Shown in pieces: positions 55,739-64,000 of a stretch of 64,000 nucleotides of DNA. Source of the DNA: Ruegeria arenilitoris (GTDB lineage Bacteria; Pseudomonadota; Alphaproteobacteria; Rhodobacterales; Rhodobacteraceae); assembly GCF_042675705.1 (NCBI RefSeq), contig NZ_JBHTJJ010000001.1. The stretch is one strand, 5' to 3'. The translations under genes and the position numbers were made by a program. Within the stretch, counting starts at the first letter, position 1; each line of letters opens with the position of its first letter. The notes beneath the pieces were generated by a model. That model was not told the origin of the DNA. It saw only the letters and a list, made by a program, of their open reading frames with translations, and made no database searches.

Positions 55739-57000
55739 CACGCCGCGCGCCTCTCCTGCAGCCTCTCCAGTGTCGGCGCTCCACCCACCGGCCCGTAAAG
55801 CGCCAGCGCCGCCGGGGCCTGAACCGCCATCTTCTCGGCAAAGGCGCGGACGTCGGCGGTGCTGACCGCGTCGATCTTGGCCACGGTTTCCTCAAGCGGC
55901 GGAACACGGCCCCAGATCTGCACCAGCCGGGCCAGACGCTCGGCCCGGTTCGAGGGGCTTTCCAGCCCCATCAGCATCCCGGCCTTCATCTGCGCCCGGG
56001 CCCGGGCAACCTCCTCGGGGCTCATGTCCTCGGCGGCACGCTTCATCTCGTCGATGGTGATGGTGGCCAGTTCGCCCACCTGATCGGCCGAGGTGCCGGC
56101 ATAGATCGTGGTCGTTCCCGTATCGGCATAGGCGCCGGTCTGGGCAAAGATCGTATAGCACAGCCCGCGGGTCTCGCGCACTTCCTGGAACAGGCGCGAG
56201 GACATGCCGCCACCCAGCGCGGTCGAATAGATCTGCGCGGTATAGATCTCGTCATCGCGATAGCCCGGGCTTTCCAGCGCCAGCGCGAAATGCGCCTGTT
56301 CCAGCGCCTTGTCCCGCCGTGCCTCGCCGCCGGTGAACCGGGCGGGTTCCGGCAGCAGCCCCTTGCGGGGTTGCAGATGGCCGAACATCTCTTCTGCCAG
56401 CTTCATCAACTGGTCATGATCGACGGCACCTGCCGCCGACAGGATCATCTGGTCGGGCGCATAATGCTCGGCCACGAAGGCCGACAGGTCGTCGCGCGAA
56501 AAGGCGCTGACCCGTTCGGATGGGCCAAGGATGGGGCGGCCCAGCGGTTGGTCGTGATAGCTCTGTTCCTGCAGCCAGTCAAAGATCACGTCATCGGGCG
56601 TGTCATGCGCCTGGCCGATTTCCTGCAGGATCACGCCGCGCTCGACTTCGATTTCGCGCGGATCGAAGACGGGGTTCAGAACGATGTCGCCGATCACGTC
56701 CATCGCCAGTGCCACGTCATCCTTCAGCACCCGGGCGTAATAGGCCGTCACCTCGCGCGAGGTATAGGCGTTGATGTAACCGCCCACATCCTCGATGGCC
56801 TCGGCGATCTGCAGGGCCGAGCGCCGCTCGGTGCCCTTAAAGGCCATATGCTCGAGGAAATGCGCGATGCCGTTCTGTTCGATCCGCTCGTGCCGCCCGC
56901 CGGCGGTCACCCAGATTCCGATGGCGGCCGATTGCAGCCCCGGCATCTGCTCGCTGACGATCCGAAAGCCGTTCGTTAGTTGGTCCAGTCTGACAGTCAC
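55738..57000 (-). CDS. M16-family zinc peptidase (mitochondrial-processing-peptidase-like)
   Basis: 420 residues from a GTG codon that overlaps the thrC stop by 4 bases (GTGA). The inverted zinc motif HFLEH (47-51) and the downstream Glu in EVERGVILQEIGQ are intact, so it should be catalytic. Similar to the alpha/beta MPP family found next to thrC in many alphaproteobacteria. Role unknown. Confidence 0.95.
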   Translation of the reverse strand: MTVRLDQLTNGFRIVSEQMPGLQSAAIGIWVTAGGRHERIEQNGIAHFLEHMAFKGTERRSALQIAEAIEDVGGYINAYTSREVTAYYARVLKDDVALAMDVIGDIVLNPVFDPREIEVERGVILQEIGQAHDTPDDVIFDWLQEQSYHDQPLGRPILGPSERVSAFSRDDLSAFVAEHYAPDQMILSAAGAVDHDQLMKLAEEMFGHLQPRKGLLPEPARFTGGEARRDKALEQAHFALALESPGYRDDEIYTAQIYSTALGGGMSSRLFQEVRETRGLCYTIFAQTGAYADTGTTTIYAGTSADQVGELATITIDEMKRAAEDMSPEEVARARAQMKAGMLMGLESPSNRAERLARLVQIWGRVPPLEETVAKIDAVSTADVRAFAEKMAVQAPAALALYGPVGGAPTLERLQERRAA

Positions 57001-58385
57001 TCAGCAATGTGCCTTTTGATATGATCCTCGATGGCGCCCAGATCGTTGGCGATGCGGGTCACCCGTTCCGGACGTTCATACAGATCGGACATGCGCGAGG
57101 GAAGAGGCGGATGCACACCGCTGGCCTGTTCGACTGCGGCGGGGAATTTTGCAGGGTGCGCGGTGGCCAGCGTGACCATGGGCACATCGGCGGCGCGAAT
57201 GTCCTCGGCCACCTTGATGCCCACGGCAGTGTGCGGGCAGACAAGCTCGGCGCTGTGTTCCAGTGTGGATTTGATCGTGGCAAGCGTTTCTTCTTCGGAC
57301 ACACGGCCCGAGTCGAAACTTTCACGCAGGGCCTCCATCGCGCCTTGGCTGACGTGGAAGCCGCCCTGTTTCAGCTCATCCATCAATTGCGCCACGGCCC
57401 GCCCGTCCTCGCCATAGGCATAGTACAGCGCGCGTTCAAAGTTCGAGCTGACCTGAATGTCCATCGACGGGCTGATCGAGGGGATTGTGTCGCCCTTGAA
57501 GTAGCCCTGCCCCGACAAGCAGCGATGCAGGATGTCGTTCTGGTTGGTCGCCACCACCAAACGGTCGATGGGCAGACCCATCCGCTTGGCGATGTAGCCG
57601 GCGAAGATGTCGCCGAAATTGCCGGTGGGCACCGTGAAGCTGACCTTGCGATGCGGCGCGCCCAGGCTGGTCGCGGCCGAGAAATAATAGACCACCTGAG
57701 CCAGCACGCGGGCAAAGTTGATCGAGTTCACCCCCGCCAGCTTGACCCCGTCGCGGAAGTCGAAATCGTTGAACATGTCCTTCACGGCGGCCTGACAGTC
57801 GTCGAAATCGCCATCGACGGCCAGCGCGTGCACGTTGCTGTCGGTGGGTGTGGTCATCTGCCGGCGCTGCACCTCGGACACGCGACCGTGCGGGAACAGG
57901 ATGAACACATCGACCGCATCCAGCCCCCGGAACGCCTCGATCGCGGCTGATCCGGTATCGCCGCTGGTGGCGCCCACGATGGTCACACGCTCACCCCGCC
58001 GCTTCAGCGCCACCTGAAACAGCTGACCGATCAGTTGCATGGCGAAATCCTTGAACGCCAGCGTGGGTCCGTGGAACAGCTCCAGCAGAAAGTGGTTCTC
58101 GTTCAGCTGCTTCAACGGCGCGCGGGCATCATGACCGAACCCGGCGTAGGCGCGGGCAATGATCTCTTTGAATTCGTCCCCGGCGAACGAGCCGCTGACA
58201 TAGGGCCACATGACGCGGAACGCGATCTCTTCATAGGGCAGCCCGGCCATCGCGGCGATCTCGTCCTGGCTCAGAACCGGGATCTCGGCAGGCAGGTACA
58301 GGCCGCCGTCGCGGGCAAGACCGGTCAGCATCGCCTCTTCAAAGCTCAGTTCGGGCGCCTGCCCGCGGGTCGAGATATATTTCAT
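56997..58385 (-). CDS. thrC: Threonine synthase
   Basis: 462 residues. Start MKYISTRGQAPELSFEEA; the pyridoxal-phosphate Lys is in TLAFKDFAMQ, and GATSGDTGSAA binds cofactor phosphate. It converts homoserine phosphate to threonine. The ATG overlaps the surf1 stop by 4 bases (ATGA), so translation is coupled. Confidence 0.97.
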   Translation of the reverse strand: MKYISTRGQAPELSFEEAMLTGLARDGGLYLPAEIPVLSQDEIAAMAGLPYEEIAFRVMWPYVSGSFAGDEFKEIIARAYAGFGHDARAPLKQLNENHFLLELFHGPTLAFKDFAMQLIGQLFQVALKRRGERVTIVGATSGDTGSAAIEAFRGLDAVDVFILFPHGRVSEVQRRQMTTPTDSNVHALAVDGDFDDCQAAVKDMFNDFDFRDGVKLAGVNSINFARVLAQVVYYFSAATSLGAPHRKVSFTVPTGNFGDIFAGYIAKRMGLPIDRLVVATNQNDILHRCLSGQGYFKGDTIPSISPSMDIQVSSNFERALYYAYGEDGRAVAQLMDELKQGGFHVSQGAMEALRESFDSGRVSEEETLATIKSTLEHSAELVCPHTAVGIKVAEDIRAADVPMVTLATAHPAKFPAAVEQASGVHPPLPSRMSDLYERPERVTRIANDLGAIEDHIKRHIAE

Positions 58386-59059
58386 TGCGCGTCACTTTCT
58401 GATGGGGCGCGGCCGCGCCACAGGAAATATCCGGTCATTGCGGCCCAGACCAGCGCCAGGCCGAACCATGTCACCGCGTATTGCAGATGGTCATTGGGAA
58501 TACCCGCCGTATCCACCGGCAGCGGCGTGATGGCGGGATCGGTCTGGCTGCGGGTAACCAGAAGGATCGGCTCGGCCCCAAGCGCATCGGCCAGCGCGGG
58601 TACATCGCGGGCAAACCAGATGTTGCCCGCCCGGTCCGGATCGGGGGTATAGCCGTCGATCTCATCGGGCCAATGCAGATTTCCGACAACCTGCGTGGGG
58701 CCGATCTGGCGTTCGGCCTGCTTGGCCGTTGTGGGCACAAAACCCCGATCCACCAGGATCGTACGATCACCGGTTCGAAAAGGCGCTATGATCCGATAGC
58801 CCGGCCCGACCTGTTTGACCGACACCAGCACATGGATTTCGCCGGGCAGCATCTCGCCCGATACCTCTACGGGCAGATAGCGGTCGGCTTCGGGATCGAC
58901 CGCCTCGGGCAGCGGCACCGGATCGGCGGCGATCCGGGCTTCGATGTCGGCAAGAACGCCCTCTTTCCACGCCAGACGCTGAACCTGCCAAGTGCCCAGA
59001 GACACAAGAACCGCCAGCCCGGCGAGCCCGAAAATCAGCAGAAACAGAATGCGGCGCAT
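58382..59059 (-). CDS. surf1: SURF1-family cytochrome oxidase assembly protein
   Basis: 225 residues from MRRILFLLIFGLAGL with AAGGGC upstream. Two transmembrane helices near the ends flank a periplasmic domain, the expected SURF1 topology; GTWQVQRLAWK follows the first helix. Surf1 helps insert heme a in aa3 oxidase. It lies downstream of ctaE after a terminator and an inverted repeat, yet is coupled to thrC. Confidence 0.95.
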   Translation of the reverse strand: MRRILFLLIFGLAGLAVLVSLGTWQVQRLAWKEGVLADIEARIAADPVPLPEAVDPEADRYLPVEVSGEMLPGEIHVLVSVKQVGPGYRIIAPFRTGDRTILVDRGFVPTTAKQAERQIGPTQVVGNLHWPDEIDGYTPDPDRAGNIWFARDVPALADALGAEPILLVTRSQTDPAITPLPVDTAGIPNDHLQYAVTWFGLALVWAAMTGYFLWRGRAPSESDAQ

Positions 59060-59119
59060 GTGTGGCCCTTGTTGCGTGTCATAGCGGCTCGGGGTCAAGC
59101 CGGCGTCTTGTTACGGTCT

Positions 59120-59172
59120 GTGCGCAAGGAAATGCAACCTTGCAATTGTAAGGGGCGCAATCCCTTGCGCAC
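59120..59172. repeat. Large inverted repeat between ctaE and surf1
   Basis: GTGCGCAAGG (59120-59129) and CCTTGCGCAC (59163-59172) are perfect 10-base arms. The 33-base interior holds a smaller TGCAA/TTGCA repeat. It lies next to the terminator and could fold into an extended RNA structure. Confidence 0.5.
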
Positions 59173-59181
59173 CTGATCGAG

Positions 59182-59208
59182 AAAAAGCCGCCCCGAAGGG
59201 CGGCTTTT
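59182..59208. terminator. Bidirectional intrinsic terminator after ctaE
   Basis: AAAAAGCCGCCC and GGGCGGCTTTT form a perfect 7-bp GC stem with a 4-base loop, flanked by A and T runs, so it works on both strands. It lies 24 bases after the ctaE stop. Transcription of surf1 then needs its own promoter or read-through. Confidence 0.85.
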
Positions 59209-59232
59209 GCAATTCGACAGCCTTGCGCGACG

Positions 59233-60048
59233 TCACATCAGAGGTGCCTGACCCCAAATGTAAACGGCGAAGAACAGGAACAACCAGACAACGTCGACAA
59301 AGTGCCAGTACCATGCGGCCGCCTCGAACCCGACGTGTTTCTCCGGGGTAAAGTCGCCACGCAGCGCGCGGATCAGACAGACCGTCAGAAAGATGGTGCC
59401 GATGATCACATGTGCGCCGTGGAAGCCGGTTGCCATGAAGAAGTTCGAGTAGAACTGATCGCCGCCGAACTCCCACCCTTCGTGGGCCAGCAGTTCGTAG
59501 TATTCGAAGGCCTGCAGGAAGGTGAAGGCGATACCCAGGACGATACCGATCGCGAGACCCTGAATCAGCGCCTTGCGGTCGTTGTCGTGGACCAGCGCGT
59601 GGTGCGCCCAAGTGATCGCACAGCCCGACAGCAGCAGAACCAGTGTGTTGATCAGCGGCAGGTGGAACGGGTCCACCGCGTGGATGTCAGGCTGGATGTA
59701 TTCGGTGCCGGCATAGTCGTACATCGGATACATGCGATGTTTGAAGAACGACCAGAACCAGGCGAAGAAGAACATCACCTCGGACATGACGAACAGGATG
59801 AAGCCGTAGCGCAGTCCGATCCGGACGACCGGAGTGTGATCACCCGCGCGGCTTTCGGCCACGACCTCGGACCACCAGGCAAACATCGTGTAAAGTACCG
59901 CCACAAGACCACCCCAGAACACGAAGGAGGTCATGCCGTGCATCCACAAGACGGCTCCGAACAGCATGACGAAGCCACCGATCGCGCCGATCAGCGGCCA
60001 GATCGAAGGTGCCAGAATGTGGTAATCGTGGTTTTTTGCGTGTGCCAT
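59233..60048 (-). CDS. ctaE: Cytochrome c oxidase subunit III
   Basis: 271 residues starting MAHAKNHDYHIL, with about seven transmembrane helices; FMATGFHGAHVIIGT and AAAWYWHFVDVVWLFLF are highly conserved subunit III segments. Inner-membrane core subunit of aa3-type oxidase. Subunit I (ctaD) is not in the window, as in Paracoccus where it is unlinked. Confidence 0.97.
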   Translation of the reverse strand: MAHAKNHDYHILAPSIWPLIGAIGGFVMLFGAVLWMHGMTSFVFWGGLVAVLYTMFAWWSEVVAESRAGDHTPVVRIGLRYGFILFVMSEVMFFFAWFWSFFKHRMYPMYDYAGTEYIQPDIHAVDPFHLPLINTLVLLLSGCAITWAHHALVHDNDRKALIQGLAIGIVLGIAFTFLQAFEYYELLAHEGWEFGGDQFYSNFFMATGFHGAHVIIGTIFLTVCLIRALRGDFTPEKHVGFEAAAWYWHFVDVVWLFLFFAVYIWGQAPLM

Positions 60049-60070
60049 CAGCGTCCCTCACCTACAGGCG

Positions 60071-60646
60071 TTAGTTCGTGTTTGTTTCTGCCTGCGCATC
60101 CAGGGCGGCATAGCCCTCGGGCAGGTCTATTTCATAGAATGTATACGACAGCGTGATCGTATGAACATACTGTGCTTCGGGGTCTTCCACCATTTCGGGG
60201 TCGACGAAGAAAGTTACGGGCATCTCGACCCGCTCGCCGGGCTCCAGAACCTGCTCCTCAAAGCAGAAACATGCGATCTTCTGGAAGTATCCGCCGGCGG
60301 AATAGGGCGTCACGTTGTACGACGCCTGCCCCGCAACCGGCTTGTCCGTCGGGTTGTATGCTTCGTAGAAGGCCAGACCGGTCTCGCCGATGCGTACCTT
60401 CATCTCGCGCTCGACGGGTTTGAATTCCCACGGCATGTCTTTGGCCTTGGACGCGTCGAAGCGAACGGTCACCACCCGGTCGAGTATATCGTCGGGCGTG
60501 GCCTCGGCCACGCCGGTGGTGCCCCCGAACCCGGTGACCCGGCAGAACCAGTCGTAGAACGGCACAGCCGCCCAAGCCAGGCTGCCCATCAGAACAACCA
60601 GACCAACGGTCTGCGCGACGGTCTTCTGCGGTCCGCTCAAAGCCAT
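60071..60646 (-). CDS. ctaG: Cox11/CtaG copper chaperone for cytochrome oxidase
   Basis: 191 residues with one N-terminal transmembrane helix. The copper motif CFCF (Cys126, Cys128) and Cys35 near the membrane are present. It delivers copper to the CuB centre of subunit I. The ATG overlaps the upstream small gene's stop (TGATG). Confidence 0.97.
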   Translation of the reverse strand: MALSGPQKTVAQTVGLVVLMGSLAWAAVPFYDWFCRVTGFGGTTGVAEATPDDILDRVVTVRFDASKAKDMPWEFKPVEREMKVRIGETGLAFYEAYNPTDKPVAGQASYNVTPYSAGGYFQKIACFCFEEQVLEPGERVEMPVTFFVDPEMVEDPEAQYVHTITLSYTFYEIDLPEGYAALDAQAETNTN

Positions 60647-60807
60647 CAGTTCTGAACCTCCTCAGTGGACACACCGAAATCGCTGCCCGAGACCTTTACG
60701 ATGGTCAGGCCGAAGATGATCACGATGAACGCCGCCAGCGTCAGCCCAACACCCAGGTTGCGGCCGAAACGACGCTGGTGCAGCTCATGGCTTTTGCGCA
60801 GGCTCAT
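60646..60807 (-). CDS. Small single-helix membrane protein in the cta operon
   Basis: 53 residues starting MSLRKSHELHQRR and ending EEVQN, with one transmembrane helix (about 18-38). It overlaps ctaB (ATGA) and ctaG (TGATG) so it is certainly translated with them. Short proteins at this spot in Rhodobacterales cta operons are sometimes called CoxF; function unknown. It is too short for many gene callers. Confidence 0.8.
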   Translation of the reverse strand: MSLRKSHELHQRRFGRNLGVGLTLAAFIVIIFGLTIVKVSGSDFGVSTEEVQN

Positions 60808-61760
60808 GACCAGCCTCCCAACCCGTAAGGTTTCAGCAGCGCCTCGGCGAGGATTGCGCCAAAATGCAGGAACAGGTACAGCAGCGACAGCTTGAAAAAG
60901 CTGCGCTCAACCTTGAAATTGTCCGCCTCCGCGTCGTCCTCGGTGCGGCGCGAGATGGCCCATGCCCCCCGCAGGAACAGAGCGTTCAACACCACGGCCA
61001 CAGCCAGGTAAATCGGCCCACCGATACCCGAGAACGCGGTACCCACGGCCAGCAGAGCCAGCAATGCGGTATAGACCAGGATATGGGTCCGCGTGGCGCG
61101 GCGTCCATGCGTTACGGTCAGCATCGGCACGCCCGCGTCGTCATAGTCCGAGCGCATGAACAGCGCCAGCGCCCAGAAATGCGGCGGGGTCCACATGAAA
61201 GTCAGAGCAAACATCAGCCACGGCTCGAGCGTCATCGAACCCGTCGCGGCGACCCAGCCGATTACCGGCGGGAAGGCCCCCGCAGCGCCGCCGATCACGA
61301 TGTTCTGCGGCGTCAGGCGCTTGAGCCACATCGTGTAGATCACGACATAGAAAAAGATGGTAAAGGCCAGAAACGCGCCCGCGAACCAGTTGGTCGCCAA
61401 ACCCAGCATGATCACCGACAGACCCGACAGGGCCAGGCCCAGTGCCATCGCCTCGCCGGGCTCAACCTTGCCCGATGGGATCGGACGGCCCTTGGTGCGC
61501 TTCATCACCTTGTCGATATCCGCGTCCCACCACATGTTCAGCGCACCCGAGGCGCCGCCGCCGATGGCGATGAACAGTATGGCGCAAAAGCCGACGAACG
61601 GATGTACCGGCACAGGGGCGGCCAGCAGACCCACCAACGCGGTGAACACGACAAGCGACATCACCCGCGGCTTGAGCAGGGCGAAATAGTCGCCAAAGCC
61701 GGCCTCGTCCGCACGGGATTGTGCGGCAAGTGTGCTGGCATTGATGCTCGCGTCGGTCAT
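60804..61760 (-). CDS. ctaB: Protoheme IX farnesyltransferase (heme O synthase)
   Basis: 318 residues, about nine transmembrane helices. The UbiA-superfamily Asp-rich motif NMWWDADIDKVMKRTKGRP is present. It converts heme b to heme o, the precursor of heme a for the oxidase. Its stop overlaps the small membrane-protein gene by 4 bases. Confidence 0.97.
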   Translation of the reverse strand: MTDASINASTLAAQSRADEAGFGDYFALLKPRVMSLVVFTALVGLLAAPVPVHPFVGFCAILFIAIGGGASGALNMWWDADIDKVMKRTKGRPIPSGKVEPGEAMALGLALSGLSVIMLGLATNWFAGAFLAFTIFFYVVIYTMWLKRLTPQNIVIGGAAGAFPPVIGWVAATGSMTLEPWLMFALTFMWTPPHFWALALFMRSDYDDAGVPMLTVTHGRRATRTHILVYTALLALLAVGTAFSGIGGPIYLAVAVVLNALFLRGAWAISRRTEDDAEADNFKVERSFFKLSLLYLFLHFGAILAEALLKPYGLGGWS

Positions 61761-61842
61761 GTCAGGTCCTTGTGGTGCGAAAGCTGCGCGATACCCGCGC
61801 AGCCTGTCCTTGGTTTCTATCGGGCCTCAGGCCCCGGGATCG

Positions 61843-62754
61843 TCAGTTCGAGGCGATCTGGAACGACGCCGGCTGGCCGGCGTATTCGTCCAACGCGCCC
61901 TGCAGCCATTCCTGATAGGCTTCTTCGCTGACGACTTTGACAGTGATCGGCATGTAGGCGTGGTCCTTGCCGCACAGCTCGGAGCACTGGCCAAAGTAGA
62001 TGCCTTCCTTGTCGGCCTGGAACCACAGCTCGGCCAGACGGCCGGGAACGCCGTCCTGCTTGACGCCAAACGCGGGGATCGTCCACGAGTGGATCACGTC
62101 AGCCGCGGTGACCTGCATCACAACCACCTTGTTGACGGGAACCACGACAGCTGTGTCGGTGGCCAGCAGCCACTCATCCTCGCTGTAGCCGGCATCGGCC
62201 AGCTTGGCGCGCATCGCATCGTCCAGAACGAACGGGGTTACATCCGCATCGGCGGGGCGTGCACCCTCGTCTAGAGTGGCAGGGTGACCCAGCAGATAGC
62301 TGTCGAACGCAAAGTCGTGATCAACATATTCATAGGTCCAGTACCACTGGTTGCCGATCACCTTGATGACGACATCACCCTCGGGGATTTCCTGCTGCTT
62401 GAACAGCACAGGCAGCGAGAACGCACCGATGAAGACCAGGATCAGGATCGGGCCGATGGTCCAGGCGATCTCGACCGGGGTGTAGTGCGAGAACCGCGCC
62501 GGGGTCGGGTTTACACGCTGGTTGTAGCGCATGATGCAGTATACCAGCAGGCCTGCGACCAGCAGACAGATCGCGGTGATGATAACCAGAATCATACCGT
62601 CAAGGCGGTGAATCCCTTCGGCCAGGCTGGTGGCCGCCGGCTGGAAGCCCATGCCGCCGTCGACCGGCTTGCCGATGATCTCAAGATCCTGAGCCATGGC
62701 GGGAAGGCTGGAGAGGGCTGCGAACACCCCCGAAAGCATCAAAGCATTCTTCAT
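61843..62754 (-). CDS. ctaC: Cytochrome c oxidase subunit II
   Basis: 303 residues from MKNALMLSGV, with AGGA 7 bases upstream. Signal peptide to about residue 21, two transmembrane helices (about 55-75, 95-118) and a periplasmic cupredoxin. The CuA ligands are His222, Cys257, Glu259, Cys261, His265 and Met268, and the aromatic relay is QWYWTYEY (136-143). A long insertion (about 145-200) is typical of the Rhodobacter/Paracoccus group. First gene of the cta cluster. Confidence 0.98.
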   Translation of the reverse strand: MKNALMLSGVFAALSSLPAMAQDLEIIGKPVDGGMGFQPAATSLAEGIHRLDGMILVIITAICLLVAGLLVYCIMRYNQRVNPTPARFSHYTPVEIAWTIGPILILVFIGAFSLPVLFKQQEIPEGDVVIKVIGNQWYWTYEYVDHDFAFDSYLLGHPATLDEGARPADADVTPFVLDDAMRAKLADAGYSEDEWLLATDTAVVVPVNKVVVMQVTAADVIHSWTIPAFGVKQDGVPGRLAELWFQADKEGIYFGQCSELCGKDHAYMPITVKVVSEEAYQEWLQGALDEYAGQPASFQIASN

Positions 62755-62877
62755 TTTCTGTCCTGATCGTTTGATCTTTGCGTCTCTGGCGAACAGGTGT
62801 GAATCGGTCACACCTCTCCCGTTGTCTTTGGCCGCGTTAAAAACCATATTCCGGGAGGTAGATAAAGCAAAATGCTT

Positions 62878-62892
62878 GCGTCAAACAGACGC
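62878..62892. promoter_or_regulatory. RegA/PrrA-like binding site
   Basis: GCGTC-AAACA-GACGC fits the RegA/PrrA-type pattern GCGNC-N5-GNCGC for a redox response regulator found in Rhodobacterales. It lies between ctaC and tldD, 5 bases from the FNR-type site. Match seen; binding inferred. Confidence 0.45.
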
Positions 62893-62897
62893 TATTT

Positions 62898-62911
62898 TTG
62901 ATCTGGATCAA
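62898..62911. promoter_or_regulatory. FNR/FnrL-type site
   Basis: TTGAT-CTGG-ATCAA is a perfect match to the FNR consensus TTGAT-N4-ATCAA. It is centred about 150 bases upstream of ctaC and ends 19 bases before tldD. Its position suits repression, or regulation of ctaC, rather than class II activation of tldD. Confidence 0.65.
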
Positions 62912-62930
62912 ACGCGAAAGGCCGCAACCC

Positions 62931-64000
62931 ATGACTCAAGCCCCGTTTCGCCCGTTCGAGACCGCATTGCCGCATGACGAGGCACTGGCCGTACTGCGCT
63001 CGGCCACCGCCGGGGCCGAAGACGGCGAGCTGTTTGTAGAGCGTCGGAAATCCGAAACACTTGCCTTTGACGATGGGCGCCTGCGCACCGCATCCTACGA
63101 TGCCTCCGAGGGATTCGGGCTGCGTGCCGTGCAGGGTGATGTGGCCGGTTATGCCCACTCGACCGATGTATCAATGCCCTCGCTGAAACGTGCTGCGGAA
63201 ACCGCCCGGCTGGCGGTTGGTGACGGCGGCGGCACTTTGGCCGACGCGCCAAGGCGCACAAACAAGCAGCTTTATACGGATGCAGACCCGATCGAATCCG
63301 CCAGCTTCCCGGTCAAGGTCGAGACTCTGCGCGAAATCGACGGATTTGCGCGCGATCTGGATCCCAGGGTGGTCCAGGTCAGCGCCGTGATCGCCGCGTC
63401 CGTGCAAGAGGTCGAGATCCTCCGCCCCGATGGCACCATGGTACGCGACGTTCGTCCGATGACCCGCCTGAACGTGTCGGTCATCGTCGAACAGAACGGC
63501 CGACGCGAAAGCGGATCGGCCGGCGGTGGCGGCCGCGTTGGTCTGGACGGCCTGATTGACCCGTCCGATTGGCAGGATAAGGTCCGAGAGGCGCTGCGCA
63601 TTGCTTTGGTCAACCTTGATGCCGTTCCCGCTCCGGCCGGCGTGATGGAAGTTGCACTGGGCCCCGGCTGGCCCGGCATTTTGCTGCACGAGGCCATCGG
63701 GCATGGCTTGGAAGGAGACTTTAACCGCAAGGGGAGTTCGGCCTTTGCCGGGCTGATGGGGCAGCGGATCGCCTCCAAGGGCGTGACCGTGGTGGATGAC
63801 GGAACGATCCCGGATCGTCGCGGATCGATCACCGTGGATGACGAGGGAACGCCCAGCTCGCGCACCGTGCTGATCGAAGACGGCATCCTGACCGGCTACA
63901 TGCAGGACCGCCAGAATGCGCGCCTGATGGGAGTATCCCCCACCGGTAACGGGCGGCGGCAAAGCTATGCGCACAAACCTATGCCGCGCATGACCAACAC
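62931..64000 (+). CDS. tldD: TldD metalloprotease, C-terminus cut by window edge
   Basis: The start MTQAPFRPFE is at 62931, with GAAAGG 9 bases upstream. 356 codons are visible of the usual ~470. The zinc motif HEAIGHGLEGD lies near residue 250. TldD and TldE act together to process modified peptides and degrade antitoxins in enterobacteria (family knowledge). The tldE gene is not seen in the window. It is divergent from ctaC. Confidence 0.96.
   Translation, partial: MTQAPFRPFETALPHDEALAVLRSATAGAEDGELFVERRKSETLAFDDGRLRTASYDASEGFGLRAVQGDVAGYAHSTDVSMPSLKRAAETARLAVGDGGGTLADAPRRTNKQLYTDADPIESASFPVKVETLREIDGFARDLDPRVVQVSAVIAASVQEVEILRPDGTMVRDVRPMTRLNVSVIVEQNGRRESGSAGGGGRVGLDGLIDPSDWQDKVREALRIALVNLDAVPAPAGVMEVALGPGWPGILLHEAIGHGLEGDFNRKGSSAFAGLMGQRIASKGVTVVDDGTIPDRRGSITVDDEGTPSSRTVLIEDGILTGYMQDRQNARLMGVSPTGNGRRQSYAHKPMPRMTN

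Noticed and set aside
62898..62911. FNR-type site as a class II activator site for tldD
   Set aside because: A start 41.5 bases from the site centre would fall inside the tldD coding region; repression or control of ctaC is more plausible.

Overview
The window is high-GC chromosomal DNA from an alphaproteobacterium. It most likely belongs to the Rhodobacterales (Roseobacter group, Ruegeria-like). The evidence is a GcrA cell-cycle regulator, a Paracoccus/Rhodobacter-style cta cluster (ctaC-ctaB-small membrane protein-ctaG-ctaE) with surf1, a zwf-edd-eda Entner-Doudoroff operon, a lysC-ptsP(EI-Ntr) pair, and small secreted proteins of the kind seen in roseobacters. This placement is inference from gene content and protein style; no rRNA is present to confirm it. 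I saw no tRNA, rRNA, CRISPR, transposase or prophage genes, so the region looks like ordinary core chromosome. Genes are dense, and many start codons are supported by GGAGG/AGGA ribosome-binding sites.

Layout. 1-10 kb: lepA (cut by the left edge), a small secreted protein, a LysR regulator, a low-molecular-weight protein tyrosine phosphatase divergent from a CobB-type sirtuin, an HdeD-like membrane protein, a periplasmic copper chaperone operon, a gene-poor AT-rich interval with a possible small RNA, a GNAT enzyme, rpmB, a Hint-domain protein with tandem repeats, and meaB. 10-24 kb: hrpB helicase, Nudix, ketopantoate-reductase-like, pirin, a PhyH-type dioxygenase, a Tat-exported intradiol-dioxygenase-like protein paired with a bis-heme membrane protein, a CHMI-like isomerase, argD-argF, two transporters, an ABC-2 permease and gcrA. 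24-34 kb: Nudix, a DUF2235 hydrolase overlapping an orphan CoxL-like molybdoenzyme subunit, valS, a frameshifted benE transporter and a crotonase. 34-44 kb: two aminotransferases, zwf-edd-eda behind a LacI-family-type palindrome, ptsP and lysC. 44-52 kb: SDR, DUF1178, Nudix, EcsC, GNAT, flavin reductase-like, SulP, MTA phosphorylase, LysE-type exporter, a small DNA-binding-like protein and apt. 52-64 kb: fasciclin protein, GlcD-like oxidase, MBL-fold protein, a tightly overlapping surf1-thrC-M16 peptidase-GNAT operon, the cytochrome aa3 assembly cluster and tldD (cut by the right edge).

How the genes work together. The clearest units are glucose-6-phosphate to pyruvate plus glyceraldehyde-3-phosphate (zwf, edd, eda); biogenesis of cytochrome c oxidase (subunits II and III, heme O synthase, Cox11, Surf1); the end of arginine synthesis (argD, argF); methylthioadenosine cleavage and adenine recycling (MTA phosphorylase, apt); and copper delivery (PCu(A)C chaperone).

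The items most worth following up are a tandem RegA/PrrA-like plus perfect FNR-type site between ctaC and tldD; the Tat protein/bis-heme membrane protein pair, which resembles the architecture of MsrPQ with a different exported partner; a candidate small RNA near 6.3-6.5 kb; a one-base frameshift in benE; a Shine-Dalgarno-sequestering hairpin before the CHMI-like gene; and an operator-like palindrome upstream of zwf.
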